Source: Burkholderiales bacterium
GTDB taxonomy: Bacteria > Pseudomonadota > Gammaproteobacteria > Burkholderiales > Burkholderiaceae_E
Direction: 5' to 3'
Length of the DNA stretch: 64,000 nt
NCBI GenBank assembly: GCA_026399835.1
Contig: JAPLQE010000066.1
Location: 173,691-237,690 of the forward strand
Both the position numbers and the translations under genes were made by a program. The notes below the pieces were generated by a model. It was not told the origin of the DNA and made no database searches. It was given only the letters and a program-made list of their open reading frames with translations. Every line of letters starts with the position of its first letter. The first letter of the stretch is position 1. This document shows positions 38,335 to 46,541 of the stretch, piece after piece.

Positions 38335-39102
38335 GTGCCGAAGGCCGTCGTCGTCCTCGTGCACGGACCCTGCCTCGGGCCCTGGGTGTGGGACGACGGG
38401 CCAGCCGGGCTGCGCCCGCGCCTCGAGTCGCTCGGACTGCGCTGCTTCGCCCCCGACCTGCACGAGGCCTGGCCCGCCGGGCAGGGGTCGCGTCGCGTGG
38501 CGCACCTGCCGCTTGCGCGCTACGTCGACCGGCTGCACGCGATGCTCATGCACATCGAGGGCCCGAAGATCCTGGTCGGCCATTCGATGGGCGCGCGCGT
38601 GGTCGAGGGCCTGATCGCACGCGGCGCGCACGACGGTGCGGTGCTGATCTCGCCGACCCCGCCCGACGGGCTGGAGGCGGCCGCCCGCGGCCTGGCCGCC
38701 CGCCACCCCGCGGCGTTCGCCCGCGCGCTGCTCGCGCGCCGCCCGCTGCTGCTGCTCGGCGAGCCCGGCCAGCCCGATCCGGCCCGCGTGCGCGAGCTGC
38801 TGCTCGGGGCCCGGGCGTCCGATGCGCTGGTGGCGCGCGTCGCGGCCGCGCTGCGCGACGAGTCCTTCGCCGCCTGCCTCGACTGGCTGCGGCCGCACGA
38901 GGTGCAGCGTGACGCCGGGGTGCCGGCGCTGGCGATCTCCGGCCGCGACGACCCGCTGGTGACGCCGGCCGCGCTGCGCCGCACCGCGGTCGCCTGGGAC
39001 GCGGTCGCGCACGTGGTGCCGCACGCCGGCCACTGCCCGATGCTCGGCGACGGCGCCGGCATCGTCGCGCGCCACGTCGAGCGCTGGCTGTTCGACACCT
39101 GA
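38335..39102 (+). CDS. Alpha/beta hydrolase
   Basis: This 255-residue protein has the oxyanion-hole stretch VVLVHGPCLGPWVWDD near the N-terminus, the nucleophile elbow LVGHSMGARV (Ser near residue 83) and a C-terminal VVPHAGHCPMLG with the catalytic His. The acid is probably in ISGRDDPLVTP. The GTG start at 38335 follows guaD by 14 bp, so it is likely the last gene of that unit. The substrate is unknown. The accessory region begins right after this gene. Confidence 0.85.
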   Translation: MPKAVVVLVHGPCLGPWVWDDGPAGLRPRLESLGLRCFAPDLHEAWPAGQGSRRVAHLPLARYVDRLHAMLMHIEGPKILVGHSMGARVVEGLIARGAHDGAVLISPTPPDGLEAAARGLAARHPAAFARALLARRPLLLLGEPGQPDPARVRELLLGARASDALVARVAAALRDESFAACLDWLRPHEVQRDAGVPALAISGRDDPLVTPAALRRTAVAWDAVAHVVPHAGHCPMLGDGAGIVARHVERWLFDT

Positions 39103-39146
39103 GGTGCCGGCGGTCAGTGGTGCCTCGGCGCGCCGCGCGATGGCGC

Positions 39147-42100
39147 TCATCTCCAAGGGGATGATCTGGACAGGCTGAAACGGGTCATGTAGTGCCCCTG
39201 ATCCAGCCGTTCACAAACGCCGTGCATCAAGCGGTCGAGCAAGCGAGGGTCCATCGGTGGCGACGGCGTGTCGGCTTGACCCGACAGGGCCCCTCGTGGT
39301 CCGACCGACTGCGCCGGATCGACGACGAACACCATGCCGTCCGTGTGCGCGGGATCGCGCTCCAGCGTGGCAACGACGCCCCGGCGACGAAGGATGCCGA
39401 GGACCGTCTCGTGGACCGTGCTGCCGATCGTCGTCGCTGTCTGACCGCGATCAGCACGCTGGCCTTCGGTAGCAGGATCGGCTGCAAGCTCGCTGAGCAT
39501 CTGGTCGATCCTGCCGATCAGTAGTCCGTCCGACATCTCCTTGCGAAGGGATGCATCCCCGAGCCGCCGTCGCTCGCCGGCTGCAGAGGGATCGAGCGCC
39601 AGGGACTCCAACGCCTGGAACTTGCTGGTGAAACGGGAACTGGGCCCTGACTGAGCGGTTGCGTCTACGGCCCAGTCAATGGCGGCGCGTCGGAAGTGCT
39701 CCTTTACCCAGGGAAACAAGAGCCCACCCCCACCCTCCCGCAGGCAGGTTTTCTCGAGCTGGTCCATGACAAGCAGCGTCGCAATGGCCTCGAATTCCGG
39801 GCTCCTCGCGTACGCCGAAATGGATCTCGGATCCATGAAGTTGGCGGTCAAGTGCTCTGCGAGGCTGGCGGACAGGCCTTTGTCAAGGAACGTCTCTCCG
39901 GCTATCCGTCCCGCTTCTTTCACCCGTTTCAAAGACTGTTGAAGCCGGGCATCGTCGTTACTTGCATCGAACCCGCCCATGATCCTGGTCAGGCTCGTGA
40001 GCAATGTGTCGTGGCTCAATCTGTAGGCTTGGGCGAAGTCCAACTTAGCCAGCGCCGGGGCTTGGTCGACGGCGGCCTCCCAGTTACTGCCGTCCCACCG
40101 AGTGAGCTGATTCATCGCATCGACGGTCAGCCCCCCGGACCACAGGGCGAGCCAGAACGCCTCCTGTGCGGCGACCGTTTCGACGAACCCCGGGGTATTC
40201 GACCGGGGCCAGGGCCTGAAAACGGAGACGTTCTGATCCGGGTAGGCGTCGTAGTTGAGCTGGATCGCGCGGAGGTGCTCCAGCATCCCGTAAGCTTGCT
40301 CGATGTCCTTGGCCTGCGGATTCGGCGTTAGACCTATAAAGCGGTCGAGGCCGCCTAAAGACCAGTCTATCCAGGGCTTGACCGAACCGAGGTATTCGCT
40401 CGGAGGCAAGATGCCGAGATGATTCGGGGCGTTCAGTCCGCTCAGACTTTCCAGATCGGTCAGGCGTCCGAATTCGGGGGCGTTGAAGACCACCCGAGCG
40501 ATATTGAGGAGCGTGGGAACGGTGAGCGGCGTCGAGGGCAACTGCTCTTTCCACGCCTCGCACAGCGCCCTCAGTCCCCATTGGTCGCCGTGCCCCAAGA
40601 CCAGCGCATTCACCAGCGCATTCACCAGCGCATTCATCGGCCGGCCCGTCTCAGTCGGGCCCCGCGATGTCAGCAGCGCCTCATATGCTTCACGAACTTT
40701 CGGTTTCAGCCGGGTGACATCGACCTCGAGTCGCGGCTGACCGCCCTCGACAGAGACCGAACGCAGATGTTTTGGCTGCCCGGCAGCTTTCAGGTAGGCG
40801 TTCAACCGCGCCTGCAACGCCTCACCGCTGGACCCGTCCGGCCTGCTCGCCTGCTGCTGCGGTTGCTGCTCCAGCTGCTGATACACGACGTAGCCACCGC
40901 CCGACCCCGCCCCGGGGTTCGATCCGCCACCGCGCGTTTGCAGCGAAGCACGCGTTGCACCGGTACCGGAGGCGGCAGCGTGCGGCTTCAGGACGAACCA
41001 GCCAGCCGCCGTAGGTCGCAACACATGCGCTTGCAGCCCGGACTGAGCCGCCAGAAGGTCAATCCGCTCGAGCTGCGCTTCGCTGTCGGCACCGGCGGGC
41101 AGCTGCAGGTTGCGCTGACGGTATAGCCAGTCGCGGACCCTCGTCACGGCATCTCGCTGGCGCAGCCAGTAATCTTGCTCGATCTTGGCCGCCTCTGCGC
41201 CGTGCGCTGTCCGTCCGCGTTGGGTGTGGTTGACCAACGCACCGCTTCGCGCAAGCCGGCCCGATAGGGCATTACGCAGGGGCGCATCACCGGCTCCAGC
41301 CAGCCTGGCTTCGGCCAGCCGCTGCAGCGCCTGGAGCGTGGCAGGCGAATACGATGTCCGGCCGGCGACCGCCTGGTGGACCGTGAAGCGTACAGCGCCC
41401 TGCTCCAGCGTCTGCGCCAGCCGCTGCACGGCGCCGAGCGCCGGGCCGTAGGTCGCCCCGGTTGGCGCCTCGACTGTCAACGCATCGAGCTGTCGCTGCA
41501 GACCGGTGGGCACGAAGCGGGCACCGGCATGGATGTCCTTCGCGGGCATGGGCCACGGGGCCTTGTGCCACCTCGTGCTCAATGTGTCGAGTTGTGCGCG
41601 CGCCGCTTGCAGACGCTGCAGCACGCCGGTGGCCGGAGACGACTGCCTGGACCCCGGCGGCATGAGCATCACCGGCGGCCCCTCGGGTCCACCCCGGGGG
41701 CCACGCCCCCTGGGCGGCTCGCCTCGCGTCCGTCGGCCGGCCACCCCGTCGGGCGCAACGGCTGGCCGCGACCCCGCGCGGTCGCGCTCCGGACTCGCGG
41801 CCCCATTTGTCGTCAGACCGCGAAACAGCAGCAGCGCCGCGGACTGCAGGTCGGCGCCGCTTTGCTGCAGCAGCAGCGGCACGGTGCGCCGGAGGTTGTT
41901 CAGCGCGGCCGCCTGCTGTCGTCGTCCCCAGCTCAGCAGCGGGCTCAGCTGCCGGAGGATGCCCAGCAGCACCGCATCCCGATCGCGGGTGCGCTCCCCG
42001 CTCGCGGCAGATTGCCACGCCAGTAGCCCTGCGCCGATCACCCGCACAGCCGTCTGCTCCACTGCCCACCCAGCGACCACCGGCACCGCCAACGGCAGTG

Positions 42101-42236
42101 CGGCAAGTTCCGCAGGTGCGCTGTCGGTCGGCGCGAATCGGCTCGCACCGATCGGCGACGACGCGTCGTCGAGGGAGCGCAGGACGTCGGCACCGCGCGA
42201 GATTGGCGAGCCGCCAGATACAACGATACGGGTCAT
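39147..42236 (-). CDS. Very large protein of unknown function in an accessory island
   Basis: The frame encodes about 1,029 residues from the ATG at 42236 (MTRIVVSGGSPISRG); alternative starts at 42302 and 42383 would add 22 or 49. I do not recognise a family. The N-terminus is Ser/Pro/Ala-rich without a classical signal peptide, then comes a Leu-rich helical stretch. A disordered Arg/Gly/Pro segment (near residues 150-210) contains RGEPPRGRGPRGGPEGPP. After a further helical part there is a Gln-rich linker and a predicted helical C-terminal half with WLALWSGGLTVDAMNQLTRWDGSNWEAAV. Base composition is visibly less GC-rich than the neighbours. The architecture resembles large secreted effectors or toxins, which is inference only. 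Confidence 0.7.
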   Translation of the reverse strand: MTRIVVSGGSPISRGADVLRSLDDASSPIGASRFAPTDSAPAELAALPLAVPVVAGWAVEQTAVRVIGAGLLAWQSAASGERTRDRDAVLLGILRQLSPLLSWGRRQQAAALNNLRRTVPLLLQQSGADLQSAALLLFRGLTTNGAASPERDRAGSRPAVAPDGVAGRRTRGEPPRGRGPRGGPEGPPVMLMPPGSRQSSPATGVLQRLQAARAQLDTLSTRWHKAPWPMPAKDIHAGARFVPTGLQRQLDALTVEAPTGATYGPALGAVQRLAQTLEQGAVRFTVHQAVAGRTSYSPATLQALQRLAEARLAGAGDAPLRNALSGRLARSGALVNHTQRGRTAHGAEAAKIEQDYWLRQRDAVTRVRDWLYRQRNLQLPAGADSEAQLERIDLLAAQSGLQAHVLRPTAAGWFVLKPHAAASGTGATRASLQTRGGGSNPGAGSGGGYVVYQQLEQQPQQQASRPDGSSGEALQARLNAYLKAAGQPKHLRSVSVEGGQPRLEVDVTRLKPKVREAYEALLTSRGPTETGRPMNALVNALVNALVLGHGDQWGLRALCEAWKEQLPSTPLTVPTLLNIARVVFNAPEFGRLTDLESLSGLNAPNHLGILPPSEYLGSVKPWIDWSLGGLDRFIGLTPNPQAKDIEQAYGMLEHLRAIQLNYDAYPDQNVSVFRPWPRSNTPGFVETVAAQEAFWLALWSGGLTVDAMNQLTRWDGSNWEAAVDQAPALAKLDFAQAYRLSHDTLLTSLTRIMGGFDASNDDARLQQSLKRVKEAGRIAGETFLDKGLSASLAEHLTANFMDPRSISAYARSPEFEAIATLLVMDQLEKTCLREGGGGLLFPWVKEHFRRAAIDWAVDATAQSGPSSRFTSKFQALESLALDPSAAGERRRLGDASLRKEMSDGLLIGRIDQMLSELAADPATEGQRADRGQTATTIGSTVHETVLGILRRRGVVATLERDPAHTDGMVFVVDPAQSVGPRGALSGQADTPSPPMDPRLLDRLMHGVCERLDQGHYMTRFSLSRSSPWR
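40601..40636. repeat. Three exact copies of a 12-bp unit inside the large gene
   Basis: CCAGCGCATTCA is repeated three times without change. Read on the minus strand it encodes NALV three times in a row. The unit length keeps the frame. Confidence 0.9.
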
Positions 42237-42500
42237 GGCGTTCACCGGGATCGAACGGGTTGCGTCTGCCAGCCCGGACATGCTCCGCCGGGCTGAAGGC
42301 ATGCATCGCTCACCGGACACAAGGCGGCGAGACCACCCGTTGAAACCGATGCATCGAACAGCGGCTATGTGGGCGACGGACACATTGGAGCGCAGGCCGC
42401 ATGGCGCATCAAGCTAGGGGCAACCCCATGCAGGGCGGTATGCGAACCGGCGCAGCGCGTGGTTGTGGCGCGGTTCGACGTGTGATGCCATGAATTCGGC

Positions 42501-42821
42501 TCAGGCCATCACGACCTGGGCGCGCACCTCGACCTTCAGGGCGCGCTTGATGGCAGCGAAGACCGCAGACACATTGCTCATGGTCGGATTGCCCGACTTC
42601 GACAGCATCCGGTGCAGGCTCTTGGCCGGCTTGTGGATCTCGTCGGCCAGCGCCTCGAAGCCCACGGTCGCGTTGACGAGGTCGCGCAGGATCAGCTTGG
42701 CGGAGTCCGGCTCGCCGTTGACGAACAGGGTGATGGCCTCATCAAGCAGGGCCTGGGCGAAGGCCGGATCGTTCTTGACGCGCGCCGCCACGGTCTCTTT
42801 GAAGTCACGGGTCAGTGCCAT
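42501..42821 (-). CDS. Antitoxin-like helix-turn-helix protein (HigA/HI1420 type)
   Basis: This 106-residue protein resembles addiction-module antitoxins encoded downstream of RelE/HigB-like killers. The N-terminal part MALTRDFKETVAARVKNDPAFAQALLDEAITLFVNGE is followed by a helix-turn-helix-like region GFEALADEIHKPAKSLHRMLSKSGNPTMSNVSAVFAAIKRAL in outline. It has a strong AAAGGAG ribosome binding site eight bases before the ATG and lies 1 bp after the toxin-like gene. It would neutralise the toxin and repress the pair. Confidence 0.85.
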   Translation of the reverse strand: MALTRDFKETVAARVKNDPAFAQALLDEAITLFVNGEPDSAKLILRDLVNATVGFEALADEIHKPAKSLHRMLSKSGNPTMSNVSAVFAAIKRALKVEVRAQVVMA

Positions 42822-42822
42822 G

Positions 42823-43107
42823 TCACTTCGCTCCTTTCGGGGTGGATGCCTTGCGGCGCTTGTGGTCCTCCCACAGCGCCAGCGCCTGATCGATGTCCTG
42901 CTGCTGGCGCTTCTTGGTTCCGCCGCCGATCAGGATGATGATCTTCAGACCGTCCTTGGCCAGGTAGATGCGCAGCCCCGGACCCCAGTCGATCTTGTTC
43001 GCGAGCACGAGGGCGACCGGCACCCCCTCCATGTCCCGCACGCCAGCCAACGGGTCGGCCCGGGTTCGCCAGTGGCGCGGTGGGCGTTGCGACGGCAGCA
43101 CCGTCAT
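42823..43107 (-). CDS. RelE/HigB-like (HI1419-type) toxin homologue with a degenerate N-terminal half
   Basis: This 94-residue protein keeps the C-terminal core of the killer family: KIDWGPGLRIYLAKDGLKIIILIGGGTKKRQQQDIDQAL, matching the usual RIDYGPGYRVYF...LLLCGGDKSTQ...DI pattern. The N-terminal half (residues 1-37) lacks the expected WLAxLRD helix and NPGDVKPVGEGVSELR strand, and is about 20 residues short. The start has a good ribosome binding site (AGAGGAAG). It may be a decayed toxin kept with a working antitoxin, or a sequence error. It precedes the antitoxin gene by 1 bp. Confidence 0.7.
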   Translation of the reverse strand: MTVLPSQRPPRHWRTRADPLAGVRDMEGVPVALVLANKIDWGPGLRIYLAKDGLKIIILIGGGTKKRQQQDIDQALALWEDHKRRKASTPKGAK

Positions 43108-43598
43108 CGCCTTCCTCTCGAAGGCAACCACTGTAGAAACCCACCCGCAAAACGCACCCCGGCGGCGTGCGTCAACCAGCGAGGCCCGGGTTTTGCGGCG
43201 GAAGATGTGTGCCGACTGTGCGGTTTTTCATGCTCCGATGCTCGAGGCAACGTTACGATTTCGGTTCGGGCTCGAACAACAGGCGCCCTTAACCTTCGAT
43301 TTTCTAGTTGCGCGCCATGAGCTCGCCCGAGGAGTTTAAAAATGCGCATGCCTCGCCTGACTCCCCCCGGCCAGGCAAAGATGTTCGAGATTACGCCTAC
43401 CTTCGAATTGACCCCGAAGCGCCCGGCCGTTGTCTTTCCCCTGTCGATCCGCACTTGCGAGACCGGTGAGACTCCGATCCAGTCTAAAGATGGCCCCAGT
43501 TGCTTAGCAAGGTCAGAGCCTCCGAAGCCTTCGATGCCTCCGACGAGACATAGCAACCCGCAAGGAGTGGGTTCGCCGCGCGCCGTTCGCGCAACGCC
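43108..43598. other. 491-bp segment without a recognisable gene
   Basis: It lies between the toxin-antitoxin pair (minus) and the PaaK-like gene (plus). It contains an AT-richer patch around 43250-43340 (for example TTTAAAAATG near 43335) that would suit promoters for both sides. Short open frames on both strands show no family likeness. No integrase, tRNA or clear inverted repeat was found. Confidence 0.6.
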
Positions 43599-44894
43599 GT
43601 GAGTCCCCTCGAGCGGCGGCGCGTCGAAGAGACGCTCGCCCAGACCCTGGCCCACGCGGCCGGCGCGCCCTTCTACAAGCGCCGATGGGGCTCCAAGTGG
43701 AAGCGGGTGACGACAGTCGAGGAGCTTTCCCGGCTGCCCCTGCTCGACAAGGCGCTGGCCAGCCGGCATCAGGCGGCGCTGTTGACGTCTCCCCGGCCGG
43801 CTGGCGTCGGCACCTTTTCGTCGGGCACGACGCGAGGGGAGGCCTATAGCGATCCGCTGCATGTGCCGGTGACCGCGGTCGAGCGCGAGGCCCGCGCCGC
43901 GGCGTTGCCCGACGAATTAGTCGACGACGGCTATCCTGGATGGAAGCTGTCAGTCATCTCCGTGCACCACGGGCTACCTCGGACGACTCCGGGGCCTGAC
44001 GAGCTGCGGGTACCTTGGCTTCACGACCTCAACGCCCTGTCGATGCTCGAGACCGTGCTGCGTCAGCCTCAGCCCGACGGTCGTCAGGTGACGGCGATGA
44101 CCATCGGCTCGGGCCCACTCAAGGTCTTCACTTCCTGGCTGGCTCAGCGAGGCCTCGAACCCCGCAAGTTTGGCGTTCGGCTCATCGGTACCTATTCCTA
44201 CCGGTTGAGCCCACAGTGGCAGAGCCTCGTCGAGGAGCGCTTCGAGGCACGCGTCTACGACAACTACAGCCTGTCCGAACTGGGCACCCCGTTCACGTCC
44301 TGTGATGCGTGCGGGCTGCTTCACATGGGGCATCCCCCGCTGGCCATCGAGGTGTTGGCGCTCGATGGCCCGGGGCCGGCGCCGCGCGGCACGCCGGGTC
44401 GCCTCGTCTTCACCACGCTCTATCCCTTCACGCAGGTGATGCCGCTCATCCGCTACGACAGCGGCGACGTCGGCCTTGAGGGCCCGATCTGCCGCCTCAC
44501 CCGGCTGCGGGGGTATCAGGTGCTGGGGCGCTTGCGGCACGGCCTCGCGGTGCGCGGTCAGTTTGTCTTGAACCCGGTTGCCGTGCGCGACGTTCTCGAG
44601 AGCTCGCCACTCGTCTCGCGAACACCGCACCCGATGACGCGCCTGGGGCTCGTCGACAGCATCGACGTCGGCCCGCCTCGCTGGCGTGTCGCGCTCGAGC
44701 AGCGCGTGGCGGTGCTGGAGGTCGAGGTGCGCTTCGACCCCGACGTGTACCGGGCGCAGGCGCGGGCGCTGGAGGAGTCGATTCTTGAGGGCGTGTGTGC
44801 TGTCGACCCGACCACGAGCCGCTGGGCCCGCGCAGGGCGAGTCAGGGTGCGCCTACAGCAGCGGGTCGCCGCCCTAACCGAACGCTACGACTGA
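43599..44894 (+). CDS. Orphan PaaK/CapK-like adenylate-forming protein
   Basis: This 431-residue protein has features of the phenylacetate-CoA ligase branch of the AMP-binding superfamily. There is an N-terminal region LAHAAGAPFYKRRWGSKW, the Ser/Thr/Gly loop GTFSSGTTRGEAYSDPL (about 70-85), the motif ARVYDNYSLSELGTPF and FTTLYPFTQVMPLIRYDSGDVG, which carries the ribose-binding Asp. The C-terminal domain is short. The GTG start at 43599 has no strong ribosome binding site. It is isolated in the accessory region with no acyl or phenylacetate pathway genes nearby, so the substrate is unknown. Confidence 0.78.
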   Translation: MSPLERRRVEETLAQTLAHAAGAPFYKRRWGSKWKRVTTVEELSRLPLLDKALASRHQAALLTSPRPAGVGTFSSGTTRGEAYSDPLHVPVTAVEREARAAALPDELVDDGYPGWKLSVISVHHGLPRTTPGPDELRVPWLHDLNALSMLETVLRQPQPDGRQVTAMTIGSGPLKVFTSWLAQRGLEPRKFGVRLIGTYSYRLSPQWQSLVEERFEARVYDNYSLSELGTPFTSCDACGLLHMGHPPLAIEVLALDGPGPAPRGTPGRLVFTTLYPFTQVMPLIRYDSGDVGLEGPICRLTRLRGYQVLGRLRHGLAVRGQFVLNPVAVRDVLESSPLVSRTPHPMTRLGLVDSIDVGPPRWRVALEQRVAVLEVEVRFDPDVYRAQARALEESILEGVCAVDPTTSRWARAGRVRVRLQQRVAALTERYD

Positions 44895-44949
44895 CGAGCG
44901 ACTGCCACCCCGGGGCGGGCAGGCACGGGCTGGACGTTCCGAAGGCACG

Positions 44950-45066
44950 GGTTCCCCGAGGCTGCAGGCCGAGCTCGCTGCGGTCGAGCTGGTGGTGCAG
45001 ACGCGCGGCGAGGCGCATGTCGCCGAGGTGCTGGCGACGCTCGCAGCCGCCGGGTTCACCGGCACA
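44950..45066 (+). pseudogene. Remnant of the C-terminal ACT-like domain of a threonine ammonia-lyase
   Basis: The frame reads RLQAELAAVELVVQTRGEAHVAEVLATLAAAGF, which matches the end of the regulatory domain of catabolic-type threonine ammonia-lyases (pattern xELxVETRGPEHVxxVxxALxxAGF). Nothing upstream continues the enzyme: the PaaK-like gene and a short spacer come first. It is therefore the cut 3' end of a gene whose body is missing. It marks the right boundary of the accessory region. The frame stays open into the next gene but that gene's own start lies at 45124. Confidence 0.6.
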
Positions 45067-45123
45067 CGCTTCTGGTCCGGCGCGTATGATCGGACCCTCC
45101 CCGGCAACCCGACGCCTGCCGCC

Positions 45124-46536
45124 ATGAACCATCCGTACGCCCTGTCCTCGGCGTTCAAGCGCCCGCTGCCCGACGCCCTCGCGGAGCGCCTGCGCGCGCG
45201 CTTCGGCGACCGCTTCAGCACCGCGCTGGCGGTGCGCGAGCACCATGGCCGCGACGAGTCGCCGTTCCCGGTCACGCCGCCCGACGCGGTGGTGTTCGCC
45301 GAGTCGACCGAGGACGTGGTCGAGGCGGTGCTCGCCTGCCGCGAGCACACGTTCCCGATCATCCCGTTCGGTGTCGGCTCCTCGCTCGAGGGCCACCTGC
45401 TCGCGGTGCAGGGGGGCCTCACGATCGACGTCTCGCGGATGAACCGCGTGCTCGAGATCGCCGGCGAGGACCTGCTGTGCACGGTGCAGGCGGGCGTCAC
45501 CCGCAAGCAGCTCAACGCCGAGATCAAGGACACCGGGCTCTTCTTCCCGGTCGACCCGGGCGCCGATGCGTCGCTCGGCGGCATGGCCGCGACGCGCGCC
45601 TCCGGCACCACGACGGTCCGCTACGGCACGATGCGCGAGAACGTCCTCGCGCTGACGGTCGTCACCGCCGAGGGCAAGGTGATCCGCACCGGCACGCGGG
45701 CCCGCAAGTCGTCGGCCGGCTACGACCTCACGCGACTGTTCGTCGGTTCCGAGGGCACGCTCGGCATCGTCACCGAGGTGACGCTGCGGCTGTACCCCGT
45801 GCCCGAGGCGATGACGGCCGCGGTCTGTCACTTCCCCACGCTCGCCGACGCGGTGGCCGCGGTGATCGAGACCATCCAGCTCGGCGTGCCGGTGGCGCGC
45901 TGCGACTTCGTCGACGACGTGATGATCCGCGCGATCAACGCGCACTCGAAGACGACGCTGCCCGAGGCGCCGACGGTGTTCTTCGAGTTCCACGGCTCGA
46001 CGGCCTCGGCCCGCGAGCAGGCCGAGACGGTGCAGGAGGTGTCGCGCTCGCACGGCGGCCGAGACTTCGAGTGGGCGGACCGCCCCGAGGACCGTACCCG
46101 CCTCTGGAACGCGCGCCACAACGCCTACTTCGCCGCGCTGCAGATCCGCCCGGGCTGCCGCGCCGTGACCACCGACACCTGCGTGCCGATCAGCCGCCTG
46201 GCCGAGTCGATCGAAGGCGCGCGCGCGATCCTCGACCGCGCGCCGTGCCCCACCGCGATCGTCGGGCACGTCGGCGACGGCAACTTCCACGCCATCCTGC
46301 TGATCGACCCCGAGAATCCCGCCGAGATCGAGCTGGCCGAGGCGCTCAACGACGAGATCGTGCGGCTCGCGCTCGCGATGGGCGGCACCTGCACCGGCGA
46401 GCACGGCATCGGCCTGCACAAGATCGGCTATCTGGTCGAGGAAGCGGGCGACGACGCGGTCGACCTGATGCGCCGGATCAAGCGGGCGCTCGACCCCGAC
46501 GGGATCATGAATCCCGGCAAGATCTTCCGCGCCTGA
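45124..46536 (+). CDS. FAD-linked oxidase, GlcD/D-lactate dehydrogenase-like
   Basis: This 470-residue flavoprotein has a PCMH-type FAD domain with PIIPFGVGSSLEGHLLAVQGGLTIDVSRMN, VDPGADASLGGMAATRASGT and KSSAGYDLTRLFVGSEGTLGIVTEVTLRL in outline. The C-terminal oxidase domain has AIVGHVGDGNFHAILLID and GGTCTGEHGIGLHKIGYL, and ends DPDGIMNPGKIF. It oxidises a 2-hydroxy acid such as glycolate or D-lactate. I chose ATG 45124 because the upstream open frame belongs to a gene remnant. ureD begins 5 bp after its stop, so it may be co-transcribed with the urease genes; a glycolate or glyoxylate link to ureide breakdown is possible. Confidence 0.9.
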   Translation: MNHPYALSSAFKRPLPDALAERLRARFGDRFSTALAVREHHGRDESPFPVTPPDAVVFAESTEDVVEAVLACREHTFPIIPFGVGSSLEGHLLAVQGGLTIDVSRMNRVLEIAGEDLLCTVQAGVTRKQLNAEIKDTGLFFPVDPGADASLGGMAATRASGTTTVRYGTMRENVLALTVVTAEGKVIRTGTRARKSSAGYDLTRLFVGSEGTLGIVTEVTLRLYPVPEAMTAAVCHFPTLADAVAAVIETIQLGVPVARCDFVDDVMIRAINAHSKTTLPEAPTVFFEFHGSTASAREQAETVQEVSRSHGGRDFEWADRPEDRTRLWNARHNAYFAALQIRPGCRAVTTDTCVPISRLAESIEGARAILDRAPCPTAIVGHVGDGNFHAILLIDPENPAEIELAEALNDEIVRLALAMGGTCTGEHGIGLHKIGYLVEEAGDDAVDLMRRIKRALDPDGIMNPGKIFRA

Positions 46537-46541
46537 GCCGG

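Noticed and set aside
39147..42383. Possible hrp/PIP-type regulatory box upstream of the large island gene
   Set aside because: I looked for TTCG-N16-TTCG type elements in 42384-42500 and saw none with proper spacing.
43342..43602. A small open frame of 86 codons before the PaaK-like gene
   Set aside because: No family likeness, no ribosome binding site of note and unusual composition; treated as non-coding.
44992..46536. Start of the FAD oxidase at the upstream GTG, adding 44 residues
   Set aside because: Those residues match the end of a threonine ammonia-lyase, not the oxidase family. The oxidase homology begins after ATG 45124.
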